Source: Volvariella volvacea V23
Lineage: Eukaryota; Basidiomycota; Agaricomycetes; Agaricales; Pluteaceae
DNA: 64,000 nucleotides
Direction: 5' to 3'
NCBI GenBank assembly: GCA_000349905.1
Contig: KB722744.1
Location: 124,001 to 188,000 of the forward strand
Shown here: positions 12,525 to 22,171 of the stretch, piece after piece
Position numbering within the stretch: the stretch's first letter is position 1
Layout of the letters: every line of letters begins with the position of its first letter
Made by a program: the position numbers and the translations under genes
Notes under the pieces: generated by a model
Told to the model about the DNA's origin: nothing
Database searches by the model: none
What the model saw: only the letters and a program-made list of their open reading frames with translations

Positions 12525-13032
12525 TGTTACGACGATGAATAATCGTCATTTTCAGCTAGTGTGCTTTCGGACTATCGGACTCGTTTTCTCTTTCAAGTAG
12601 TTACAACTTCTTTCGGTAACTACAATAGCATTCCTCCATCCAGCAGTATATACGCGTCCATAGCTTACGCGTCCTTAGCTTACGCGTCCATAGCTTACGC
12701 GTCCTTAGCTTACGCATCCATAGCTTGCGCGTTCATATAACTCGAGTACAGCATTTCCTTTCTCAGCTACAACCTAATACCACAGAACGTATAAATACTT
12801 CAATTCGGTAGCATAGAACTTTAGCTTGACCTCCTGTTTCTTACCTTGTATTCATCTCGTACTTCGCTGTGCGAATCCAATCTCGACTTATCTCATTAAC
12901 GCCTTTGACGACGGATCGACTCAACATTTTGTTGGCCACAATCATCCTCATCATCTTACTCGAATATAAGACCAGGGTGTATCATCACCTTAGACTTATA
13001 CGTTGACGCGTTAAGGTAACGTCGCCGTAACA
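12525..13032 (+). repeat. 5' LTR
   Basis: This 508-bp LTR starts TGTTACGACG and ends CGCCGTAACA. It holds a block of 15-bp tandem repeats (unit AGCTTACGCGTCCAT and variants, about 12650-12735), a TATA box (TATAAATA at 12790-12797) and the putative transcript start at about 12823. It contains one more 15-bp unit than the 3' LTR. Confidence 0.95.
12790..12832 (+). promoter_or_regulatory. LTR core promoter with predicted RNA 5' end
   Basis: TATAAATA at 12790 lies 33 bp upstream of AGCTTGACCT (12823-12832), the decamer that is complementary to the primer-binding site. The same TATA-to-decamer spacing is kept in the divergent solo LTR at 25864-26309 (minus strand). The exact transcript start is inferred from this spacing, not shown. 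Confidence 0.65.
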
Positions 13033-13034
13033 TT

Positions 13035-13044
13035 AGGTCAAGCT
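13035..13044 (+). promoter_or_regulatory. Self-priming primer-binding site
   Basis: AGGTCAAGCT starts two bases after the 5' LTR and is the perfect reverse complement of AGCTTGACCT at 12823-12832, the expected 5' end of the element RNA. No TGG-starting tRNA-type site abuts the LTR. This is the arrangement known from Tf1/sushi-group elements, in which the RNA 5' end folds back and primes minus-strand synthesis. Confidence 0.72.
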
Positions 13045-13065
13045 CACAAAAACCAGACACCCACT

Positions 13066-14427
13066 GTGGTGAAATCTGTCAAACTGGAACAAGGACCGTC
13101 AAGAAGAGTACCGGCATATCGAAGCCACACAGTAGTTCCACAAGAGGCCCACCAATTTGAACCAAACGGAATATATCATCTGGAAAATAGGCCCATATAT
13201 TTTGAAACAGTATCACGAAGGTGGAGATTCGTGACATCAGGACAACCGGTACCTCGAGAAAGATTTCAACAAGTAAAACGCACACAAGAAGGAGATCGTA
13301 TAGCTTTAGGAAACGACGCACATCGCGAACTAGCATCACCAGTAGATTTAGATCCAGACGACAACACCTTAACCCAAGAACAGATAGAGGCAGGACTACT
13401 CCGATTACAACAACCTAGCCCTACTCCAAGAGTCACCCGACCAAACACACCAGTAACCCAGGATCAAATAGCAGACGCCCAAACTCGAGAACCATCTCCA
13501 CAAAATACACCTCCACGGACACCATCTCCCCCACCGCAACAACAAATGGCACAAGCTCCAGGAGCGAAAGAGCTAAGGCTAGCAGCCCCGAGACCATTCA
13601 CAGGAGACTTCAATCAAGCGGAAGCGTTCATACTAGCATGCGAGCTATACTTAACAGCCAATGAAGATACATATGACACGGAAGGGAAAAGGATCGCATG
13701 GATCCTGTCACACATGCAAGGGGGAGCCGCGGAATCATGGAAAAACAATTTCATCAGGTCGCATATGAACGCGCAACAGCAATTAGTATTAGGAACAAAA
13801 GATGACTTGTGGACGGCCTTCAGAGCAGCATTCATTCCCGAAGACTTCGTCATCAACCTACGAAGGAAATTAGAAGCCTTATGTATGAAACCTTGGCAGT
13901 TAACGGAATACATCAATGAATTCCGTATGATTCTCCTCAGGATAGGAAATATACCCACCGCAACTCAAGTGGAACTATTTACCAGAGGACTCTGGCCCAT
14001 GCTAGGAGTCAAATTCGCACAAAGAAACACACTAGCCACACTAGATGAGGCTATTACCGCGGCAAGACAAGACTTTGCAGGACTAGAACGGGCTAGAGCA
14101 TACTTTAGTAGCGGAAGAATACCATCAGATCTATCGAACCCTATCGGAAACCATACCGCGCCTAGCGACCCAAACGCCATGGATGTGGACGCGATATCCA
14201 CAGGAAGACCCCAACGCAAAAAGGGGGAATGTTACAAATGCGGAAAATACGGTCATTTCGCACGGGAGTGTAGAAGCAAACCGAGAACAAACTTCAATCG
14301 ACAAGAAGGAGGAACCAATAGGAGCAATCAACCATGGAACCAAAGAATCAAAGCTATCCTCGACGAAGGAACGGAAGAGGAAAGAGCTACGTTCATAAAT
14401 CAAATCCTAGAAAAAACGGATTTTTAA
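13066..14427 (+). CDS. gag: Gag polyprotein (retrotransposon)
   Basis: The frame is open from inside the LTR to TAA at 14425-14427. The first ATG in any frame after the predicted RNA start is at 13546 (MAQAPGAKELR), so the conventional start would be there, giving 294 residues. The upstream 160 codons are open, Pro/Gln/Arg-rich and entirely free of ATG. A retrotransposon-Gag capsid region (FTGDFNQAEAFILACELYL through QEDF-like helices) is followed by one zinc knuckle CYKCGKYGHFARECRSKP (CX2CX4HX4C, about 14230-14280). The gag stop overlaps pol, which lies in the -1 frame. A T5 run at 14421-14425, directly at the stop codon, would permit a -1 slip. Confidence 0.88.
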   Translation: MVKSVKLEQGPSRRVPAYRSHTVVPQEAHQFEPNGIYHLENRPIYFETVSRRWRFVTSGQPVPRERFQQVKRTQEGDRIALGNDAHRELASPVDLDPDDNTLTQEQIEAGLLRLQQPSPTPRVTRPNTPVTQDQIADAQTREPSPQNTPPRTPSPPPQQQMAQAPGAKELRLAAPRPFTGDFNQAEAFILACELYLTANEDTYDTEGKRIAWILSHMQGGAAESWKNNFIRSHMNAQQQLVLGTKDDLWTAFRAAFIPEDFVINLRRKLEALCMKPWQLTEYINEFRMILLRIGNIPTATQVELFTRGLWPMLGVKFAQRNTLATLDEAITAARQDFAGLERARAYFSSGRIPSDLSNPIGNHTAPSDPNAMDVDAISTGRPQRKKGECYKCGKYGHFARECRSKPRTNFNRQEGGTNRSNQPWNQRIKAILDEGTEEERATFINQILEKTDF

Positions 14428-16814
14428 CAAGGATGACTGAATCGATCCCAGCATCATCCCAGTACATAGCCCCTGTAATCACCACTACGTCAGATAAAGC
14501 AATACGAATTCCCATCTTATTGAAAGATAAACACGGGCGAGAGATCGAAGCACAGGCTCTAATCAACTCAGGAGCAACAGGGAACTTTATAAACTTCAGA
14601 TTTTGTAATATACGAAATATCCAAACCAACAAGAACAGCAACGAGATCAAAGTATATAACGCCGATGGGTCAGCCAACAAAACCGGAAGTATAGTAAAAG
14701 GAATAACAACACGAATATGTTCACCGGACGGAACCAATATAGGAATCACTAGATTATGGGAAACCGCTTTAGGAAAAGAAGAGGTTATCCTAGGATACCC
14801 ATGGCTACGCCAAACTAAGCCATAAATAGATTGGGAAGAAGGGACTATCAACTTCGAAACAAACAAATTCGTGCAAGAAATGACGACAACTACAACCATA
14901 CAGAAGATAGAAACAGATGCCTTGCCGGCATATTGTCAACCCTTCGCAGAACGATTTGAAAAGAAAGCATCCGAACGATTACCAGAACGACGAAAATGGG
15001 ATCACCCTATAGACCTCAAACCAGATTTCGTACCAAAGGATTGCAAAATATATCCACTACCCCCGCGACACCAGAATGAACTAGACGCCTTTCTCACAGA
15101 AAATCTAAGGAAAGGATATATACGACCAAGCCAATCTCCAATGGCCTCCCCATTTTTCTTCATAGGGAAGAAAGATGGCGGACTAAGACCCTGCCAGGAT
15201 TACAGAAAGCTCAATGAAGGAACAGTCAAAAATCGCTACCCACTACCACTTATATCCGAACTAGTCGACAAATTGAAAGGAGCTAAATACTTCACAAAAC
15301 TCGATTTACGATGGGGCTATAATAACGTCCGAATCAGGGAAGGAGACGAGTGGAAAGCGGCATTCAAAACCAATAAAGGGTTATTTGAACCAACTGTCCT
15401 CTTTTTCGGCATGTGCAACGCCCCCGCAACCTTCCAACAAATGATGAATGAAATCCTAAAGGACATGATAGACGAAGGAATACTCGTGGTATACATGGAC
15501 GACATCCTACTATTTGCAAAAGATAAAGCGACTCTACGAGCAAACACCATACGTCTCTTCAAAAGACTAGTAGAACATGACCTATTCTTGAAACCCGAAA
15601 AATGTAGCTTCGAACAAGAAGAAATCGAATTCCTGGGAATGATCATTAAGGAAGGACGAGTAGAGATGGATCAACGCAAACTTGAAGGAATCCAACATTG
15701 GCCAAAACCAAAAAACGTGAAAGAAGTACGCGCATTTCTAAGATTCTGCAACTTCTATAGACGCTTCATAACACACTACGCGGAGGTAGCCAAACCACTC
15801 CATAACCTCACAAAGAAAGACGTACCTTTTCAATGGGGAATCGAGGCACAGAAAGCATTTGAAACCCTTAAGAACCTCTTCCTCAGTAAACCTATCTTGA
15901 TAGCTCCCGACACCAGTAAACCCTTTTTAGTCGAAACAGACGCATCCAAGATAGCAACCGGAGGAGTACTCAAACAACAAGATACCAACGGAGACTGGCA
16001 TCCGGTCGCATACCTCTCGCAATCATTAGACCCAGCACAAAGTAACTACCAAATCTACGATCGAGAACTCTTAGCCATCATACGCGCCCTACAGGCATGG
16101 AGACAATATTTGTTAGGGAATCAACATACTACTACAATATATTGCGACCATCGAAACCTAACGTATTACCGAGAACCACAAAAATTAACACCCAGACAAG
16201 CCCGCTGGCAGTTGGAACTCTCACAGTTCGATATACGACTAATACATAAACCCGGAAGAACGCTAATAATGGCAGATGCGTTATCCAGAAGGTCCGACCT
16301 GAATACTCCCGAATCTACGGAAAAAACAACGGTATTACCCCCGTCCGTTTTTATCAGTAAAATAGATACCAGTACAGCGGAAGAAATAAAACAAGCCCCG
16401 ATTCAAGATGACAAAATACACCAAATCATTGAAAAATTACTCGGAACCTCACCACTACCAAAACACATCAGGAGAGAAGACTGGACAATAAACGAAGAAC
16501 TACTCTATTACCAAGGACGTTGCTATGTACCAGAGCACCAGAATCTAAGACAAGAAATTATCAAAACTACACATAACACGCCTACAATCGCACACCCCGG
16601 GTTATTACAAACCCTCGTTATTCTTCGGAGATACTACTGGTGGCCAGGGATGTATACGATGGTAAAAAAGTACGTAGAAGGATGTGCACCATGCCAACAA
16701 ATGAAGATCAATACACATCCGACAAAACCCCCTTTGATACCAATTCAACCATTAGCGGACGACCGACCCTTCTCCACCATCACAATGGACTTCATCACCG
16801 ACCTACCCGAATCA

Positions 16815-16948
16815 CGAGGATTCAATGCCCTTCTTGTCATTATAGATCATGGAGGAACCAAAGGAATGATCATCAACCCCTCGAGGATTCAATGCCCTTC
16901 TTGTCATTATAGATCATGGAGGAACCAAAGGAATGATCATCAACCCCT
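16815..16948 (+). repeat. 67-bp tandem duplication inside integrase core
   Basis: The stretch beginning CGAGGATTCAATGCCC at 16815 is repeated from 16882, a period of 67 bp. Since 67 is not a multiple of three, the integrase frame is lost after the first copy and resumes in another frame from about 16933. Confidence 0.92.
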
Positions 16949-17454
16949 GCCGAAAAGATATCACTGTGGAAGAGACGGCGGAACTAATACACAACTCCAT
17001 ATACCGAAGATTCGGACTACCACGGAAGATCATATCCGACAGAGGTACACAGTTCGCAGCACAAATATTCCAAGAATGGCAAAAGTTGATAGGCACAAAA
17101 ACAGCCCTTAGTACTGCGTATCATCCACAAACGGATGGAGAAACGGAACGAATGAATCAGGAAATCGAGACCTATTTAAGGATATATTGCGGCAATTTTC
17201 CCAAAGAATGGGCAACCCCCAATCACATCACAAACCTAGAATTTTCTCACAATTTCCGAACCCCGAACGCCAGAAACGAATCACCCTTCTACCTCATGAT
17301 GGGGTATCATCCGAAGGCCATACCGGAACATCCCGAACCATCATACATCCCTGACGTCAACAAACGATTACACGTCCTCACCGAAGCAAGAAAAGAAGCG
17401 TTAGCTGCTCATGAATTAGCAAGGATCAAGATGACAAAATGGAACTCCACAAAA

Positions 17455-17554
17455 NNNNNNNNNNNNNNNNNNNNNNNNNNNNNNNNNNNNNNNNNNNNNN
17501 NNNNNNNNNNNNNNNNNNNNNNNNNNNNNNNNNNNNNNNNNNNNNNNNNNNNNN
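17455..17554. other. Assembly gap (100 N)
   Basis: A run of exactly 100 N lies inside the integrase C-terminal region of the retrotransposon. The true length is unknown, so the frame relation across it is not informative. Confidence 1.
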
Positions 17555-18003
17555 CTAGAGGCAAAAAACCTTAAAACCCACAGAATCGCAAAGAAACTGG
17601 CACCGAAGCGGGAAGGACCATTCAAAGTCATAAAGGTATTAGGACCCGTAACATTCCAACTAGAATTACCAGAACAATGGAAGATCCATAACGTATTCCA
17701 CGCATCCCTACTTACACCGTATAAGGAAAACGACATACATGGACCAAACTTCCTAATGCCACCGTCTGATATCATCAATGACGAAGAAGAGTGGGAAGTA
17801 GAAAACATCATCAAACACCGTTGGATAGGCCCAAAAAGGAAACGACAAATCGAATACCTAATCGCATGGAAGGGATACCCATCTTCGGAGAATCGGTGGG
17901 AAAAGGAAGAACTCCTTACGAATGCCCCTGAAATCCTCACGAAATATAAAAAGGAGCACAATATCTTCACATCCGAAACATCTTCACCATCCTTTTCTTC
18001 TCA

Positions 18004-19163
18004 TGAGCCAGTACATCACCAACCCCGAAGCAGTCGCCGCCGCCGTCACCCAGATCCACGACTGGATCAGGGAGAGTCCCGCCAACCGGGACCAAATACT
18101 CAGTCACTTCGCCGTTCTACACGCGCAAGGCGACCCCCTGCGCATCGCAGCATTCACCCTCCTCACGTCGTCCGAAATAATGGACAACCTTCGGGGGGGG
18201 TCATCCAATCTCTCTAGAGCGGTGGAATCCATGCACCAAGCAGTGCAGTACTTGAATCAAGCAGCGGAAGATAATCTCGCGACAATGACCCTCCTCACCT
18301 ACCCTCTAGCAAGGAGCGGTATCCATATCAACAACAATCGTTTAGTATGTCCTCTTCACGATCAACCACACTTACCAGCAGCAGGCCCCAGGCCTGACCC
18401 TCCGCAGTCACCACCACCACCAGCCACACTACCTCTGGAGGTAGTCACAGCAACGTCGTCAGCAGACAACGACAACGCACAGACAGACCCGGGGTATCCA
18501 CCCCAGAACCCCCCATTCACAGCAACGGCTCCGGCCGTAGTACTAGTCACGCGAACGACAACTACGACCCCTGACTCTCCCCCGTACCAACCACAGGAAA
18601 CACCCCCCACATCACCACCAACAACACCCAGATTCGAACCCACCAACGCTATTCCCCCAAGACACAGAACGTCACCACACCTATCCGTCGACTCCCACGG
18701 CATAGAACAAATTACACAGACGCGTTCCCCATCACCACCATCGTACTTCTGTCAACGATGGGACTGCCACTCACGGAACAAGCAAACGTATTTGCAGGTC
18801 GAGACGTACGAAATGGACGAAGGGCCCAACACGGAACACATTACGGTTGTCAACCTGTGCTTCCGGTGCAATCGCAAATGTCTACACTTCGTTAACGGGC
18901 GACGAATTCACCCATACCACGAGCGACGAATCATTCGTCGACAACGACCTTTCCCTCGACAGCGGCCAGCCACAATGTCACCAAGGCCATCCTCATTCGC
19001 CGACTCCCAATGGGGAACCCCCAGCAATATACCCCACATCGACATCAACGACGACCAATCCACTTGGTGGGGCAACGGCGCGGCAGACGAGTGGGATACT
19101 CGTCCACAAGGATTACCCCGTGCACCCAGGTTGTTCGGAAACCGCCGGGCTAGAGGATTTTAA
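18004..19163 (+). CDS. Third ORF of the retrotransposon (unknown, Cys-rich)
   Basis: An open frame in the +1 frame relative to the end of pol begins with ATG at 18004 (an earlier in-frame ATG lies at 17922), overlaps the pol tail by 214 bp and ends 37 bp before the 3' LTR, giving about 386 residues. The N-terminal 100 residues look helical and ordered (AVTQIHDWIRESPANRDQIL, AVESMHQAVQYLNQAAEDNL). The middle is Pro/Thr-rich. A C-terminal region has Cys/His spacing suggestive of zinc binding (CQRWDCHS, then about 38 residues, then CFRCNRKCLH). The end is Arg-rich. There is no signal peptide or membrane segment, so it is not an obvious envelope despite the env-like position. I know no family for it. 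Confidence 0.72.
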
Positions 19164-19181
19164 GCTAGAGCAGCGCTCTAG
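19163..19181 (+). other. Perfect hairpin before the polypurine tract
   Basis: GCTAGAG-CAGCG-CTCTAGC forms a 7-bp stem with a 5-base loop just after the stop codon of the third ORF and before the polypurine tract. It could be incidental or a 3' RNA element of the retrotransposon. Confidence 0.6.
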
Positions 19182-19188
19182 CGAGTCT

Positions 19189-19200
19189 AGTGGGGGGTAG
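19189..19200 (+). promoter_or_regulatory. Polypurine tract
   Basis: AGTGGGGGGTAG abuts the 3' LTR and is the expected primer site for plus-strand DNA synthesis. Confidence 0.82.
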
Positions 19201-19693
19201 TGTTACGACGATGAATAATCATCATTTTCAGCTAGTGTGCTTTCGGACTATCGGACTCGTTTTCTCTTTCAAGTAGTTACAACTTCTTTCGGTAACTACA
19301 ATAGCATTCCTCCATCCAGCAGTATATACGCGTCCATAGCTTACGCGTCCTTAGCTTACGCGTCCTTAGCTTACGCATCCATAGCTTGCGCGTTCATATA
19401 ACTCGAGTACAGCATTTCCTTTCTCAGCTACAACCTAATACCACAGAACGTATAAATACTTCAATTCGGTAGCATAGAACTTTAGCTTGACCTCCTGTTT
19501 CTTACCTTGTATTCATCTCGTACTTCGCTGTGCGAATCCAATCTCGACTTATCTCATTAACGCCTTTGACGACGGATCGACTCAACATTTTGTTGGCCAC
19601 AATCATCCTCATCATCTTACTCGAATATAAGACCAGGGTGTATCATCACCTTAGACTTATACGTTGACGCGTTAAGGTAACGTCGCCGTAACA
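19201..19693 (+). repeat. 3' LTR
   Basis: This 493-bp LTR is nearly identical to the 5' LTR. It lacks one 15-bp unit of the tandem block and differs at one base near its start. It is followed by the target duplicate AGTAC at 19694-19698. Confidence 0.95.
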
Positions 19694-20766
19694 AGTACCT
19701 TGTCACTAAAATGGATGAGATCGTGTAAGTCACGCAATCGTCTCTACATGGCACTCAATCTGATGTATTTCCTGCCATTATATTAGTGAGGAATCTGGCA
19801 AGGGAGGCCGCTAGTAGCTGCAAACCTAACTCCATCATCCCCCTACGCACTCATCTCCAAATCACGCTCGTCTTTTGTACATTCTTTATTGATTTCTACC
19901 ATTCCATGCTCTAATTTTCAGTATCTTTTCAGACTTGCTACATTCAATAACCACTCAGGCGGTCCAAAACCAATATACAAAATTAGAAAAAAAAATCACA
20001 AAACTAACATTAGTGTTTCTGTTTCGGTATAACCCTTACTCCCCCACTCGTGATACATCTGTATAAACTGTACAAGCTTGACGGACGGTCACCTTTAGGT
20101 ATCGATGTTATACGTACACAAGCTCAGAGATTTTTTGATGAATGAATACTTTGATTGTTATGTAACGTGTCTGTGGGGCTAAGCGCACTTCGGATTAGTA
20201 GTGCAGTTGAAGAGACATTGAGCTTCCTGCTAAATGAAATGTCTGACTTAGATTATCATAGACTATACCAATAGCAAGATGGATTTGCATTTGATTGTCA
20301 ATCGAGAATTGTGTGAAAAGTCACTCTCAGAAAACCATAACATTATATACAGTGTCCCTTCAATTACGTTGGACGCAACGAGCAACATCTGATACAAGAC
20401 TTTCTATGTTTGACTGCGACTTATCGGCCCAGGTAATTACCAACCGAAGGTAGTGAAACAACTCTTGCTCAACAAGGAAGTTATACCAACTTGAGCAATT
20501 TAAGCATCTTAATGAGGGTCAATAAGGCCACTAGGTATGATATGAGATGCCAGTGTTGTATTCATGTCTGTCAGATTCCCATACCCGTACTAACTAATTT
20601 ACATAGCTGACAGACTGCATTTACTCAAAAGTACCAGTTGGGCCTTCAGACTAGTCGAACAACATGCTGCTGACCAGTACGTAAAACAAACTTAAGTACT
20701 AGTCAGAACCACATTCCCCTACTAAGTCACAACCCCAAGAGTTTCGACTGGTCCGTGAACAGGCGA

Positions 20767-21102
20767 CTAGTCATCAGCAGCCTGCAAATTGACTTGCGAC
20801 CCTGATTCTGCATCTGCTGTTTCACATACTAACCAACTCCCATCCAACGTGCCCCTGCCCATCTCTCGCAAGGCCCAAGCTTCGTGATCCAAGCTCCTGC
20901 GGGCTACTTGGCAGTCCAGCTTGATGTTCACGATCAGCTCTTCTTCGTCAGCATAGTCCCCCTTCTCCTCCCTGATGAACCTGGTGAGCAGCACCCGCAT
21001 CTCGGCACTGTAGAAGTCCTCTTTGAACTTGTTGAGCACGTGCACCTCTGCTGACCGCTTCTTGTTGTTGTAGAACTTGTTTGACATGATCGACATCACC
21101 AT
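20767..21102 (-). CDS. Possible small protein gene, unknown
   Basis: An open frame of about 111 residues reads MSNKFYNNKKRSAEVHVL near its start, with a charged helical centre (EMRVLLTRFIREEKGDYADE). It is far more GC-rich at third positions than its AT-rich surroundings, which argues for real or recently dead coding sequence. An overlapping frame (20948-21175) is also open, so the reading frame is not certain. No domain is recognised; it could be an exon of a larger broken gene. Confidence 0.35.
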   Translation of the reverse strand: MVMSIMSNKFYNNKKRSAEVHVLNKFKEDFYSAEMRVLLTRFIREEKGDYADEEELIVNIKLDCQVARRSLDHEAWALREMGRGTLDGSWLVCETADAESGSQVNLQAADD

Positions 21103-22171
21103 GGGATATACTCTGAACCCTGAGTGTGAGGTGGTGGTAGTGTCGTGTGATGATGTCGACGACGACAGGAAGCATAGGTGTCAGGAATCATATCCTTATT
21201 CCCTATTTATTCGCCGATTATTTAATATTTATCTTCTTTTTCTTTTCTTTTCTTTTCTTAAGCGCCAGGGACCACATGACTTGCTTACTTAATCCAGATT
21301 AGATTAGATAACATCTTGGCCACGTGATGCATTACTTTTTGAGCCACCTTCGGAGGTCTCGGGCATCGAGGTATTCTCGGCGGCGTCATTAGTCTTGGAG
21401 CCATCATCCCGGCTCACGGCTTATCTCTACCCAATGGGATCTTAGCGATACTGGACACTGGTGATGTCATCATGAGGTCATAGATAGATACCCATAGAAT
21501 AGTCTGGAATAGTATAAACATGTACATATGGACTCTGGTGAATATATAAGTGGGCTTGGTTGGCTCTAGGGGTTTTCCTCAGTTTCGACCTTGTCTACTC
21601 TGCCGAGCTAGCTTTGTCTCAGAGACTCCGGCGCAACCTGAACTAACAGGCTACTAAGAGGTGAGTATGCGTCGTTAGGATTCTTGTATCCCTCTTGCCT
21701 CCCCCGCCGGCTGGTAGTGAGAGTTTTCGCAACCATGCCACCGGTGATACCTGGGCACCGCTGTGTGGGTAATCCCTTGTAGTAGGCCCATCTGATAACG
21801 CGTATAGATGTGTGCCAAGTAGTTGGTGTTTTTTCTTCTCTTTTATTTATTATCTCTTGTGTGTTGTCTTTGGGGCCAAGTGCCCTCGTCACTGACAGTA
21901 GGGATGTCCAGCCAAAGTACACCCCAGATGGGATACCAGCAATCCATGGTGTGAGCTCGTTGTCGATGGGGAGATTGTGTCACAGTTTTCTACATGTGAC
22001 AGCATTCACACTATTACTTTCCTTCAATTACCTCGCATTCTTCTAATAAACCTCAGGCGCTAACACCCTTGAGCAGCTATTGTGGGCGCTTATGCCTCAG
22101 CGCTTATCCTAGGCGTCTATTCTTATTATATAATCATTATTAGTAATATCTTCACATGCCAAGACTTCTCT

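Larger units (their letters stand above)
14334..18217 (+). pseudogene. pol: Pol polyprotein (PR-RT-RNaseH-IN-chromodomain), damaged
   Basis: Domain order is protease (about 14500-14820), reverse transcriptase with YMDD (about 15490-15505), RNase H (about 15930-16290), integrase zinc region (about 16570-16710), integrase core with its D-D-E residues (TMDF, ISDRG, TERMNQE) and a C-terminal chromodomain (EEWEVENIIKHRWIGPKRKR onward, about 17785-17920) with an Arg-rich tail. Lesions are Asn instead of the catalytic Asp in the protease signature (LINSGATG), an in-frame TAA at 14823-14825 between protease and RT, and a 67-bp tandem duplication at 16815-16948 that shifts the integrase frame by one. 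An N gap (17455-17554) hides part of the integrase C terminus, so further damage could be hidden. Confidence 0.92.
12525..19693 (+). mobile_element. Ty3/gypsy chromovirus LTR retrotransposon, full length
   Basis: Two near-identical LTRs (508 and 493 bp) with TGTTACG...CGTAACA ends bound a Gag-protease-RT-RNaseH-integrase-chromodomain order. Perfect 5-bp target duplications AGTAC lie at 12520-12524 and 19694-19698. The LTRs differ by one 15-bp repeat unit and, by eye, one substitution (the G of AATAATCG, A in the right copy), so the insertion looks young. The primer-binding site is of the self-priming type and there is an extra ORF after pol. A 100-N gap interrupts pol at 17455-17554. The copy shown has at least three pol lesions and is unlikely to be autonomous. 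Confidence 0.95.
12336..19814 (+). pseudogene. Small two-exon gene split by the retrotransposon
   Basis: A TATA-like box (about 12232), a CT-rich leader and an ATG at 12336 open a frame of 63 codons that runs to the target site (12520-12524) and then into the LTR, where it stops after a few foreign codons (TAA at 12541). Beyond the right LTR the same frame resumes after the duplicated AGTAC (19694-19698). It then either stops at 19726-19728 or splices at GTAAGT (19725) to TATTAG (19786) and stops at 19814. The uninterrupted product would be roughly 72-80 residues, rich in Lys/Asn/Ala with a Gly-aromatic centre (NEAGGYGFTGQYSKWKFDLK). I do not recognise the family. The element truncates its C terminus, so the allele is probably inactive or altered. 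Confidence 0.6.

Noticed and set aside
13033..13050. tRNA-primed PBS after the 5' LTR
   Set aside because: The sequence after the LTR does not begin with TGG or match a tRNA 3' end I know; the self-complementarity to the LTR explains it better.
18004..19163. Third retrotransposon ORF as an envelope gene
   Set aside because: Its position fits, but there is no signal peptide, TM helix or fusion-like segment.
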